From NCBI GenBank assembly GCA_913056345.1, contig CAJXMH010000017.1, forward strand, positions 1-60,966: a DNA stretch of 60,966 nucleotides, in the 5' to 3' direction. This document shows, piece after piece, positions 18,490 through 26,317 of the stretch. The notes below the pieces were generated by a model, which saw nothing but the letters and a program-made list of their open reading frames with translations, was not told the DNA's origin and searched no databases. Origin of the DNA: an uncultured Flavobacteriales bacterium (GTDB lineage: Bacteria; Bacteroidota; Bacteroidia; Flavobacteriales_E; Vicingaceae). Position 1 is the stretch's first letter. Every line of letters begins with the position of its first letter. The position numbers were made by a program, and so were the translations under genes.

Positions 18490-19479
18490 TTATCTTGGAG
18501 TAAAATAAGCAGCATTAGCTTGCATTACTTCATAAGAACTTTGATCATTATCGAAAATGAAACAAACTACTTCAAGGTCCTGTGGTTTCCAGTTTGGATC
18601 TACTGTTGTAACATACTGATAGGACAGCGTATCACCAACCTGCCAATTTGGAAGGTTGAGTCCCCAGGTTCCGTTTACTACTTTCCTTAAAGTGTGTCGG
18701 TGATTGTAAAACTCAATATCCACTGGATTAGAAAAGGCATCCTTTTGCCAGTCTACAATATTATCTTCTTTCAAAAACACTTGTAAACTGAAAGATTCGC
18801 TGCTAGGTACAAGTGGAATAACTTGAATTTGAGCCCTCACGACATTCGCATTGTTAGAATAATAAGAGGTTAGTTTAAGTTCAGCAATTGGAGAATCTGC
18901 TGCAATGGAATTTATATCTGCTTCCCAACCTGCATTTCCCGTTGACCTTAATCTACTTACCATGCCTCTTGGATAAGCGTTTCCGGGATTAAACTCTTGC
19001 TGGTAAAGTTCACCATGTCCCCCCTCGACTCTAAAGTCAGTAGTGAACTTGTCACCTGATTGTCTGGGTCTTGCAAAACCTCCTGCATGTATGGCAATGG
19101 GTACGAGTTGCTCCTTGAAAATGGTATCAAGTCGTATAATTTCTTTAGTTCCTAATGGACAGAAGATACACTCATGACCGGTAAACTCTTCCAAAGTGAT
19201 AAATCGCCTATTTGAGTTATCAGGTGCAGTTGAAATAGCCCAAGTATTGTTTAAAATAAAACTAATCAAACTATCAGTGTCATCTAAATTAAGGGCTTGA
19301 TCTATTTTGTAGTCAGTATCTGCAAAAATTCCTAAGGAGTCAAATAGTCGAGCAGAATCTGCACTAATTGCTCCAATTTGCAAATTGTCTTCTGCATTTG
19401 CAGGTATTGGATCATCTATTACCTCGCAGGCTGAAAAAGACAATAGGGCAATAAAAATGGTAAAAGCAAATCGCATCAT
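18490..19479 (-). CDS. Omp28-related lipoprotein with thioredoxin-like CxxC
   Basis: A 329-aa Omp28-family protein. The signal ends in a lipobox with Cys18 (FSACE), so it is anchored in a membrane. The family's thioredoxin-like part begins near residue 92 (RRFITLEEFTGHECIFCP), with redox-type cysteines C104 and C107 (CIFC). It continues with IAIHAGGFARP and a cis-Pro-like YPRGMV, then a C-terminal beta-rich domain. It is the last gene of a three-gene run after tlpA-like and DUF6029 genes, with a 12-base gap to the latter. A role in disulfide handling of envelope or surface proteins is inferred. Confidence 0.85.
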   Translation of the reverse strand: MMRFAFTIFIALLSFSACEVIDDPIPANAEDNLQIGAISADSARLFDSLGIFADTDYKIDQALNLDDTDSLISFILNNTWAISTAPDNSNRRFITLEEFTGHECIFCPLGTKEIIRLDTIFKEQLVPIAIHAGGFARPRQSGDKFTTDFRVEGGHGELYQQEFNPGNAYPRGMVSRLRSTGNAGWEADINSIAADSPIAELKLTSYYSNNANVVRAQIQVIPLVPSSESFSLQVFLKEDNIVDWQKDAFSNPVDIEFYNHRHTLRKVVNGTWGLNLPNWQVGDTLSYQYVTTVDPNWKPQDLEVVCFIFDNDQSSYEVMQANAAYFTPR

Positions 19480-19491
19480 CTCTCAAAGGTA

Positions 19492-21165
19492 TTAAAAGCT
19501 ACTGGTTATTGACAAAAATACTCCGCTTGAAGCAGGCACAACTCGACAAACACCCCCGACGCAGAAAATACCTGCCCTTTGACGTCCGTAACTTAAGGTT
19601 ATTCTATTTCCTTTATCGTTGTAGCCGAAGGATCCGTTATAATAATGTACCCTTTTGCTTGGATCGGGATTACCATAGTTATATTGATCAAGAAAAGCTA
19701 CAAACCAATGCGGGGAGTAACTGTATTCAATCAGTAAGGTAGCCCAATCGCCTTGGTCCTGCTCGGTAATTAGAAATTGAGCCTCAGTTCTAATGGAATT
19801 TCTAATATCAAACTTGTAAGTTACATCTGCTATTCCAATGTTGGCATATATTTTAGGTGCCCCGGGTTTTCCTTCAATCACATCTTGGTCGTAAACCAAG
19901 TTTGCATAAGTGAACCTACCTTTTACTTTAGAGGAGAACTTTTTAGTCAGCATCACATTGAAGTCCTTGAAATAGACCTCACCAACATCAAAGTAGTCAG
20001 CTTCGTACCCTAAGCGCTTCCCATCTTCATCATTAAGTCTGGTTGTATCTAAATTGTTGGCAGTAGAGTAATTGAGTTGAATGTCCATTCCTCTTTTTCC
20101 TCCGAGTAGGGTGCCCTTTTTAAATTTATAAATCAAATCTGCTTGGAATGCCATTTCACCATTTAATTGAGTGGCGTATGGGTATAAAGTTGCTAATAAG
20201 TTATACGTGTGCTGTTTTGTGAGTGCAGGGATAAAGTTGATCAACAGATTTTGTAATGACTCACCCCGATCTGATCGGAAACTCATGTTGTCATTTCGTT
20301 TGGCAGCAAGTACGATTCCGAGTCCTTTTTGACTGTATGAGGTTTGGATAAACAGAGCTTCTCCAGGTCTGTAAATAAAGTTGTTGTCAGCCGAAGGGTC
20401 ATTTACTTTGTAAGCATATTCCGTATTCAGATTAAACCTTCCCCTTGTTATATTGGCTCTACCTCCAAAGAGGGCAACATTTTCAGGTAATACAAAACGG
20501 GAGTCTTGGTCAGCCTGATACTTGCTAACTGCGCTTGCACCTAATAGAATTCGGGTTTTACTTTCTTTTAATCTTGGGATAAGGTCATTCATGTATACAT
20601 CAGCATCTAAACCTCTTACAATCCCTTCTCCATAATCAAAAAAGAGGCGTTGTTTTCCCGTTAGACCTGTAATTTCAACTCCCTTTAAAGGTCGATACTT
20701 GATTCTAATACCATCCATGGCATTGTCATACCCCAAACCTCTTTCTTCATAAGTTCTAAATGCAAGTCCATTTCCAAATTGCTCATAAAAATTACCAACG
20801 GTAATTGAGAATTGCTTTTGGTCAAAAGAGGCGTATCGATATGGAATTCCGTTACCTTGATAACCCTCAGGAAAACCCAATAGAGCATTCATGTAACTTT
20901 CGTAACGAAAGCCTGCAGAAAATCCCCCATTCGTGTAAACCAAGTTTAAAAATCCATTGGATAATATTCTTTCGGGTACTTCCTCGGCTCCAATGATGGT
21001 GTCTTCTTGATAATACTGCATATCAAGCTGAAAATTTCCTCTAATCTTTCCTTTGCTCATTACCTGATCAAAACTCTGGGCTTTCACAGAGCCAGAAAAA
21101 ATTATGAAGACAGTAAGTATAAATAGTTTAAAACTATTTCCCTTTCTCAATAGAGTATGTGTCAT
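19492..21165 (-). CDS. DUF6029-type outer-membrane protein
   Basis: A 557-aa exported protein with a signal peptide ending about residue 30 (SGSVKAQ). The rest is long alternating beta structure with many Tyr/Phe/Gly strands (GFRYESYMNAL, ITVGNFYEQFG, ATLLIEYSYSPHWFVAF), consistent with a large barrel of 18-22 strands. It resembles the Bacteroidota family DUF6029. Two cysteines near the C-terminus (FCVGGVCR) are unusual for a barrel and could form a disulfide. It lies between the tlpA-like gene (40 bases upstream) and the Omp28 gene (12 bases downstream), so these three act as a unit. Function not established. Confidence 0.8.
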   Translation of the reverse strand: MTHTLLRKGNSFKLFILTVFIIFSGSVKAQSFDQVMSKGKIRGNFQLDMQYYQEDTIIGAEEVPERILSNGFLNLVYTNGGFSAGFRYESYMNALLGFPEGYQGNGIPYRYASFDQKQFSITVGNFYEQFGNGLAFRTYEERGLGYDNAMDGIRIKYRPLKGVEITGLTGKQRLFFDYGEGIVRGLDADVYMNDLIPRLKESKTRILLGASAVSKYQADQDSRFVLPENVALFGGRANITRGRFNLNTEYAYKVNDPSADNNFIYRPGEALFIQTSYSQKGLGIVLAAKRNDNMSFRSDRGESLQNLLINFIPALTKQHTYNLLATLYPYATQLNGEMAFQADLIYKFKKGTLLGGKRGMDIQLNYSTANNLDTTRLNDEDGKRLGYEADYFDVGEVYFKDFNVMLTKKFSSKVKGRFTYANLVYDQDVIEGKPGAPKIYANIGIADVTYKFDIRNSIRTEAQFLITEQDQGDWATLLIEYSYSPHWFVAFLDQYNYGNPDPSKRVHYYNGSFGYNDKGNRITLSYGRQRAGIFCVGGVCRVVPASSGVFLSITSSF

Positions 21166-21205
21166 TTTTTGGGGTAGTAGAGAAGTTAAGGCTAATAGAA
21201 AGGAG

Positions 21206-21721
21206 CTATTCTATTGTTTCTCCATCAGCCAGCTTTTGAACCAATTCAAAAAGTTCATATTCGTCACCTTCTGAGTATGAATTATGTTGCCAAACGATTT
21301 GGCCATTTCCATCAACCAAGAAAGTATGGGGTACATTATTTACGCCTAATGCCCTTTTAAAATCACCATTTGGATCTAAATAAACATCGTACTCCCAACC
21401 TTTTCCATTAACGTAGGGAGCCACTTTTGCAATGTTTCGTGTATCGTCAATTGATACTGCAACAAGTTTTACACCTGTTTCTTCTACCCACATATCATAC
21501 ATCTCAGTTATGTTGTTCAACTCTCTTTTACAAGGACTGCACCAAGTGGCCCAAAAGTTTATGATAATGGGATTACCATCATTTTTAAGATCAGAGGTGT
21601 TAAAGGTAGTGCCATTTAAGTTTTGGATATCCACAGCAGGAATGCTGTTGTTTTCAGTTTGGCTCATGGCAGTGAAAAATACCGAGCTAAAAAGGGTTAA
21701 GAGTAAAGACTTTAAATACAT
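21206..21721 (-). CDS. TlpA-family thiol-disulfide oxidoreductase
   Basis: A 171-aa exported thioredoxin-fold protein. The signal peptide ends about residue 20 (FFTAMSQ). The redox motif WATWCSPC places catalytic cysteines at 61 and 64. The cis-Pro loop is NNVPHTFLVD, and the family insert SIDDTRNIAKVAPYV is typical of TlpA/ResA proteins. It probably reduces or transfers disulfides in the periplasm. As first gene of the run with DUF6029 and Omp28, it suggests a redox relay toward the outer membrane. Divergent from the T9SS cargo gene at 21841, sharing a 119-base promoter region. Confidence 0.92.
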   Translation of the reverse strand: MYLKSLLLTLFSSVFFTAMSQTENNSIPAVDIQNLNGTTFNTSDLKNDGNPIIINFWATWCSPCKRELNNITEMYDMWVEETGVKLVAVSIDDTRNIAKVAPYVNGKGWEYDVYLDPNGDFKRALGVNNVPHTFLVDGNGQIVWQHNSYSEGDEYELFELVQKLADGETIE

Positions 21722-21805
21722 ATTATTTTTATTTAAGGTTTGCTAAATTACAAATTCATTAACATAGGTAAACAATATCTGAGCCAAGATTAATTCTTGT
21801 TTTAT

Positions 21806-21813
21806 TATATTTG
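21806..21813 (+). promoter_or_regulatory. Probable -7 promoter element of the T9SS cargo gene
   Basis: TATATTTG is a full match to TAnnTTTG and lies 27 bases before the ATG at 21841, giving a short leader. I see no TTG at the ideal -33 spacing, so confidence is moderate. Confidence 0.45.
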
Positions 21814-21840
21814 TAGATTAAGTCTTTTAAATAAATTCTT

Positions 21841-22620
21841 ATGAAGAAAAATATATTATTTACTTTCTCTCTAATTATCTTAGGTGCTTCTAGCTTATTT
21901 GCACAGAGCATCTTAATCAATAACAAAGCAGGTCAAAATGTAATTGGTGACACAATTACCTTTAATCATGTTGTAGACCCTACAAATACCTTTGAGTTTT
22001 TTGAGAACAAGCAATTTGTTGACATAATCAATAACAGTGGGAGTCAAATGACTGTTGGTTTAATCAGAAAAGAGGTTTCTGTTGTTTCAAATACATATGA
22101 TTATATGTGCTGGGGAGCGCAGTGTTTTGGAGAAGTTTTAGCAGGGACACGTCCTGTTTGGGATGTGAACGATTCTGTTATAGTAGCCAATAACGATACC
22201 GCTTCTGGACTTTTAGGTGGGTTGGTAATTTACCATCGCCCTAATGGTAATGCGGGAACTTCAATATATGAGTACGAGCTTTATGATAGAGCCAATAGAA
22301 GTGTGTCCTCAAGCATATTTGTGAAACTTGAAACTACTATTTCCGTTGGTTTGGATGAAGCAGCTAAGCGAGTAAGTTTTGAGGTTTACCCAAATCCGGT
22401 TGAAAATGAGTTGCGATTAAATTTCCCAAACGGAATAGATCAAACTGACATTGAACTAATCATGCATGATTTAACCGGGAAAGAAGTAAAAAGAGTGAAT
22501 GCACAGCAAGGCGTTGAATTACAAATTTTGAATGTTGATGATTTGAAATCTGGACTCTATTTTATCAGCATGGTGAAAGAGGGAGAAAGACTTCAATCAA
22601 AGCGATTTGTAAAGCTTTAA
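21841..22620 (+). CDS. Secreted protein with T9SS type A sorting domain
   Basis: A 259-aa exported protein. The signal peptide ends at FAQ (residue 22). A beta-rich body of about 150 residues carries a close cysteine pair, C90 and C95, in MCWGAQCFG. The C-terminal 80 or so residues are a type IX sorting domain, opening with FEVYPNPVENELRLNF and continuing DLTGKEVKRVNA, LKSGLYFISM and KRFVKL. It should be exported by Sec, passed through SprA, and attached to the surface or released. The cysteine pair and the divergent TlpA/Omp28 operon suggest, without proof, that it is a redox client. Confidence 0.85.
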   Translation: MKKNILFTFSLIILGASSLFAQSILINNKAGQNVIGDTITFNHVVDPTNTFEFFENKQFVDIINNSGSQMTVGLIRKEVSVVSNTYDYMCWGAQCFGEVLAGTRPVWDVNDSVIVANNDTASGLLGGLVIYHRPNGNAGTSIYEYELYDRANRSVSSSIFVKLETTISVGLDEAAKRVSFEVYPNPVENELRLNFPNGIDQTDIELIMHDLTGKEVKRVNAQQGVELQILNVDDLKSGLYFISMVKEGERLQSKRFVKL

Positions 22621-22644
22621 GTAAAAATTTTTTCGGAATATTAA

Positions 22645-22674
22645 AAAAATGGGAAGCAAGTGCTTCCCATTTTT
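22645..22674. terminator. Bidirectional terminator between T9SS cargo and sirtuin genes
   Basis: A 13-bp stem AAAAATGGGAAGC / GCTTCCCATTTTT with loop AAGT. A/T runs on both sides let it serve both convergent genes. It overlaps the sirtuin stop codon by two bases. Confidence 0.88.
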
Positions 22675-23368
22675 AGTTTAACAAGGTTTCAACTAAGCTA
22701 GGTACTCCTTTTTCTGCTCTCTCCTGAATTATTTGCCACTGTTCTTCTAGCATAAACTCTGGTGTATTAGGGTCTATCAAATAGCGTTTTGCAGAAATAG
22801 GGACATCATTCACTAAACTCGCGGCAGGATAAACATTTAAGCTAGTTCCGACTACCATAAAGTGTTGAGATCCTTCTAATAGTCTAAAAGCTTCTTCCAT
22901 AGCGGGTACGGCTTCCCCAAACCAAACTACATCTGGTCTTAGTTGTTCTCCTCTTTCGCAAAGATCGCCTAGGTTTAGTTCGGGTTTTTGCCAACTGTAT
23001 TTCAATTCCGAATAGCGTTCACTTCGTACTTTCATGAGTTCTCCGTGCAAATGAAGAACGTTGCTTGAACCTGATCGCTCGTGCAGGTCGTCAATGTTTT
23101 GGGTAATGATGATTACTTCATATCGTTCTTCTAGCCTAGCCAGTGCTTTGTGAGCAGCATTGGGCTTTGCCTCCATCAGCTGTTTTCTTCTCATGTTATA
23201 AAAAGCTAATACATGTGCAGGATCTTTTTCCCAAGCTTGAGGAGTTGCTACCTCGCTGATCTCATAATTTTCCCATAATCCTCCATGGTCTCTAAAGGTC
23301 TTTAATCCACTATCAGCACTCATGCCGGCACCGCTAAAAACCACTAATTTCTCTTTTACTTTCTGCAT
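22673..23368 (-). CDS. cobB: Sir2-family NAD-dependent protein deacylase (zinc-site-less)
   Basis: A 231-aa sirtuin that removes acyl groups from lysines using NAD. The NAD-binding GAGMSADSG is at 13-21, TQNIDDLH at 89-96, and the catalytic His is 108 in HLHGE; VVGTSLNVYPA completes the nucleotide site. Y57 and R60 form the YxxR pattern that marks desuccinylase/demalonylase (SIRT5-like) sirtuins. The four zinc cysteines are absent; the only Cys is C137. Bacteroidota sirtuins of this LGDLCE..QLRPDVVWFGE type commonly lack zinc. The substrate is inferred, not shown. Convergent with the T9SS cargo gene. Confidence 0.9.
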   Translation of the reverse strand: MQKVKEKLVVFSGAGMSADSGLKTFRDHGGLWENYEISEVATPQAWEKDPAHVLAFYNMRRKQLMEAKPNAAHKALARLEERYEVIIITQNIDDLHERSGSSNVLHLHGELMKVRSERYSELKYSWQKPELNLGDLCERGEQLRPDVVWFGEAVPAMEEAFRLLEGSQHFMVVGTSLNVYPAASLVNDVPISAKRYLIDPNTPEFMLEEQWQIIQERAEKGVPSLVETLLN

Positions 23369-23439
23369 AATTGATGCTTTGCTTTTGTTTTATATCAAGG
23401 CCTTAATCCTTACATTTACTGCCCTCTAAATTTAAGCAT

Positions 23440-25719
23440 ATGGCTGACTCTCGAAAGCAAAAAGAAGCCCTTGATTATCATTCTGATGGTAAGCCTGGGA
23501 AAATTGAAATTAAACCCACCAAACCTTACAGCACTCAAAGAGATCTAGCACTAGCCTATTCTCCAGGAGTAGCAGAACCTTGCAAGAAAATTGCTGATGA
23601 CAAAGAATTGGCCTATCGTTACACTACAAAGGGAAACTTGGTAGCTGTAATTTCTAATGGAACAGCTGTACTAGGTTTAGGAGATATTGGACCAATTGCG
23701 TCTAAACCTGTTATGGAAGGAAAGGGCTTGCTTTTCAAAATCTTTGCAGATATTGACGTTTTCGATATTGAAGTTGATCACAAGAATGTAGATGATTTCG
23801 TGAAAACTGTTAAGGCCATTTCACCAACTTTTGGGGGAATCAATTTAGAAGATATTAAAGCTCCTGAGTGCTTTGAAATTGAAAATAGACTCAAAGAGGA
23901 ACTTGATATTCCCATAATGCATGATGATCAGCATGGGACTGCAATCATTTCAGCTGCAGCCATGCTGAATGCGCTTGAGCTTGCCGAAAAAAAGATAGAA
24001 GAAATTAGAATAGTGGTTAATGGAGCAGGAGCCTCTGCTATGGCCTGTATTGACTTGTACGTTGCGCTTGGTGCAAAGAAGAAGAACATCATTATGCTCG
24101 ATAGCAAAGGTGTGATCAGAAAAGATCGAGATTCACTTAACAAGTACAAAAAAGCCTACGCTACCGAACAAGATCTGCATACCCTTGAAGAAGCAATAGA
24201 AGGGGCTGACCTATTTTTAGGGCTTTCAAAGGGCAATGTTTTGAGTAAGGAAATGGTAAAGAAAATGGCCAAAGATCCTATCGTCTTTGCGCTTGCTAAC
24301 CCTGACCCTGAAATACCCTACAAAGATGCAATAGCAGCAAGAAAGGACATAATTATGGCTACCGGTCGATCAGACCATCCTAATCAGGTTAATAATGTGC
24401 TTGGTTTTCCTTTTATTTTTAGAGGCGCATTAGATGTTAGAGCTACTGCTATAAACGAAGAAATGAAGCTAGCGGCTGTAAAGGCCATTGCTAAAATTGC
24501 CAAAGAGCCTGTTCCTGAAGAGGTAAATGAAGCATACGGCTCAAGAAATTTAAGCTTTGGTCGTGATTTTCTAATTCCTAAGCCTATGGATCCAAGACTA
24601 TTGATCGCTATCGCTCCTGCTGTTGCCAAGGCCGCGATAAAGTCAGGCGTTGCTCAAGAAAAAATTACGGATTGGGGCACTTACAAAATGGAACTAAGCA
24701 CAAGATTGGGTCTTGACAATAAGCTCATGAAGAACATGACCCAAAGAGCTTCACGAAAACTGCAACGCGTTGTTTTTGCTGAAGCAGATAATTATAAAGT
24801 ACTGCGTGCCGCTCAGGTTGTAAAGGACGAATCAATTGCTATTCCAATTCTATTGGGAAATAAGAATAAGATAAAGGAGTTGATAGAGGAATTCAGTTTG
24901 GAGTTGGATGGAGTAGAAATTATAGACCCTAAGGATGAGGCCTTGAGAGAAAAACGTTACCAATATGGTGATGTGTTGTTCGATAAGCGCCAACGCAGAG
25001 GGGTAACCCAATATGAGGCTCGACATAAAATGAGAGATCGGAATCATTTTGGAGCTATGATGCTAGATCAAGGAGAAGCAGATGCATTTATTAGTGGGAT
25101 CACACGGAACTATCCTGAAACTATTAGGCCCGCCTTACAAATTATAGGCACTCAAAAAGGAGTGCGGAAAATCGCGGGCATGTATATTTTAACCACGAAG
25201 AAGGGACCTGTTTTCTTTGCAGATACTACCATAAACGTCAATCCAACTGCTCAAGATCTGGCTGATATCACCGTTTTAGCGGCAAAGTCAGTAGAGCGGC
25301 TACGGATTAAACCTCGAATTGCATTATTATCCTTTGCCAATTTCGGTTCTACCGAATTTGAAGAATCCAAAAAGGTAAGAGATGCAGTAAAAATTTTACA
25401 TGAAGAGCATCCTTCACTTGTTGTTGACGGTGAATTACAGGCCAACTTTGCCCTGAGCAAAGAGCTCATGCAGGAAAAATTCCCCTTTTCTAAATTGGTA
25501 AATAAGAAAGTAAATGTGTTGATATTCCCCAACCTTTCTGCAGGCAACATTGCCTATAAGCTCGTTCAAGAAATGGGGGAAGTTGAAGCTATTGGCCCTA
25601 TTTTGCTTGGGTTAAATAAATCGGTGCACATTCTGCAATTAGGAAGTAGTGTAAGGGAAATTGTAAATATGGTAACCATTGCTGCAGTAGATGCACAAAG
25701 TAGAAAAGCTGAATTATGA
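23440..25719 (+). CDS. maeB: NADP-dependent malic enzyme, MaeB type (malic enzyme-phosphotransacetylase fusion)
   Basis: A 759-aa cytosolic enzyme that oxidatively decarboxylates malate to pyruvate, giving NADPH. Residues of about 10-420 are the malic enzyme part: [18 protein letters not shown] with metal and substrate residues, and the Rossmann loop [10 protein letters not shown]. From about 430 onward the protein is a phosphotransacetylase-like domain ([17 protein letters not shown]..., [14 protein letters not shown]); in MaeB it is regulatory, sensing acetyl-CoA, and usually inactive. Full length for the fused family. Its stop overlaps the ruvA start (ATGA), so the two are coupled. Confidence 0.96.
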   Translation: MADSRKQKEALDYHSDGKPGKIEIKPTKPYSTQRDLALAYSPGVAEPCKKIADDKELAYRYTTKGNLVAVISNGTAVLGLGDIGPIASKPVMEGKGLLFKIFADIDVFDIEVDHKNVDDFVKTVKAISPTFGGINLEDIKAPECFEIENRLKEELDIPIMHDDQHGTAIISAAAMLNALELAEKKIEEIRIVVNGAGASAMACIDLYVALGAKKKNIIMLDSKGVIRKDRDSLNKYKKAYATEQDLHTLEEAIEGADLFLGLSKGNVLSKEMVKKMAKDPIVFALANPDPEIPYKDAIAARKDIIMATGRSDHPNQVNNVLGFPFIFRGALDVRATAINEEMKLAAVKAIAKIAKEPVPEEVNEAYGSRNLSFGRDFLIPKPMDPRLLIAIAPAVAKAAIKSGVAQEKITDWGTYKMELSTRLGLDNKLMKNMTQRASRKLQRVVFAEADNYKVLRAAQVVKDESIAIPILLGNKNKIKELIEEFSLELDGVEIIDPKDEALREKRYQYGDVLFDKRQRRGVTQYEARHKMRDRNHFGAMMLDQGEADAFISGITRNYPETIRPALQIIGTQKGVRKIAGMYILTTKKGPVFFADTTINVNPTAQDLADITVLAAKSVERLRIKPRIALLSFANFGSTEFEESKKVRDAVKILHEEHPSLVVDGELQANFALSKELMQEKFPFSKLVNKKVNVLIFPNLSAGNIAYKLVQEMGEVEAIGPILLGLNKSVHILQLGSSVREIVNMVTIAAVDAQSRKAEL

Positions 25720-26297
25720 TTGCATATGTAAAAGGTCGCTTAGTAGAGAAGAATCCAACTTACGTAATTATTGAGACAAACGGAATTGGATATCATCTGA
25801 ACATATCTCTCAACACCTACTCAAGTCTACCTGCAGAAGAAGACTGCAAGCTATTTACGGAGTTTGTAGTGCGCGAAGATGCTCAGATTCTTTATGGCTT
25901 TCAATCTCAGGCTGAGCGGGAGCTTTTCAGGCTATTGACATCCGTATCAGGGGTTGGGCCATCCACTGCTATGATGGTTTTATCAGCAGGGCAGGCTTCA
26001 GAAATACAAGAAGCAATTATTGGAGGTGATGTCGCCTGGTTTAAAAGCGTAAAAGGAATTGGGCCTAAATCCGCACAACGTATAATCATTGATCTTAAAG
26101 ATAAAGTTGGTAAAGTTGAGGCAGGTGAAGATATTTTACCTAGTGAAGGCAATACGCCCAAGGAAGAAGCGTTATCAGCGCTGGTTATGCTAGGTTTTAA
26201 CAAGAATCAAGCAGAAAAGGTAGTGTCTAAGCATTTGAGAAAGCAACCAAATCTAAGTGTTGAGGATGTGATCAAATATGCATTAAAAGGCTTATAG
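25716..26297 (+). CDS. ruvA: Holliday junction DNA-binding subunit RuvA
   Basis: A 193-aa protein with all three RuvA domains. These are an OB-fold ([21 protein letters not shown]), tandem helix-hairpin-helix motifs (LLTSVSGVGPSTAMMVL and VKGIGPKSAQRIIIDLKDK), and a C-terminal three-helix domain (KEEALSALVMLGFNKNQAEKVV) that contacts RuvB. It binds four-way junctions as a tetramer. Coupled to maeB by an ATGA overlap and followed after 20 bases by sprA, an arrangement I recall from other Bacteroidota. Confidence 0.96.
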   Translation: MIAYVKGRLVEKNPTYVIIETNGIGYHLNISLNTYSSLPAEEDCKLFTEFVVREDAQILYGFQSQAERELFRLLTSVSGVGPSTAMMVLSAGQASEIQEAIIGGDVAWFKSVKGIGPKSAQRIIIDLKDKVGKVEAGEDILPSEGNTPKEEALSALVMLGFNKNQAEKVVSKHLRKQPNLSVEDVIKYALKGL

Positions 26298-26317
26298 CTT
26301 AAGTTCCGAAGGAAAGT

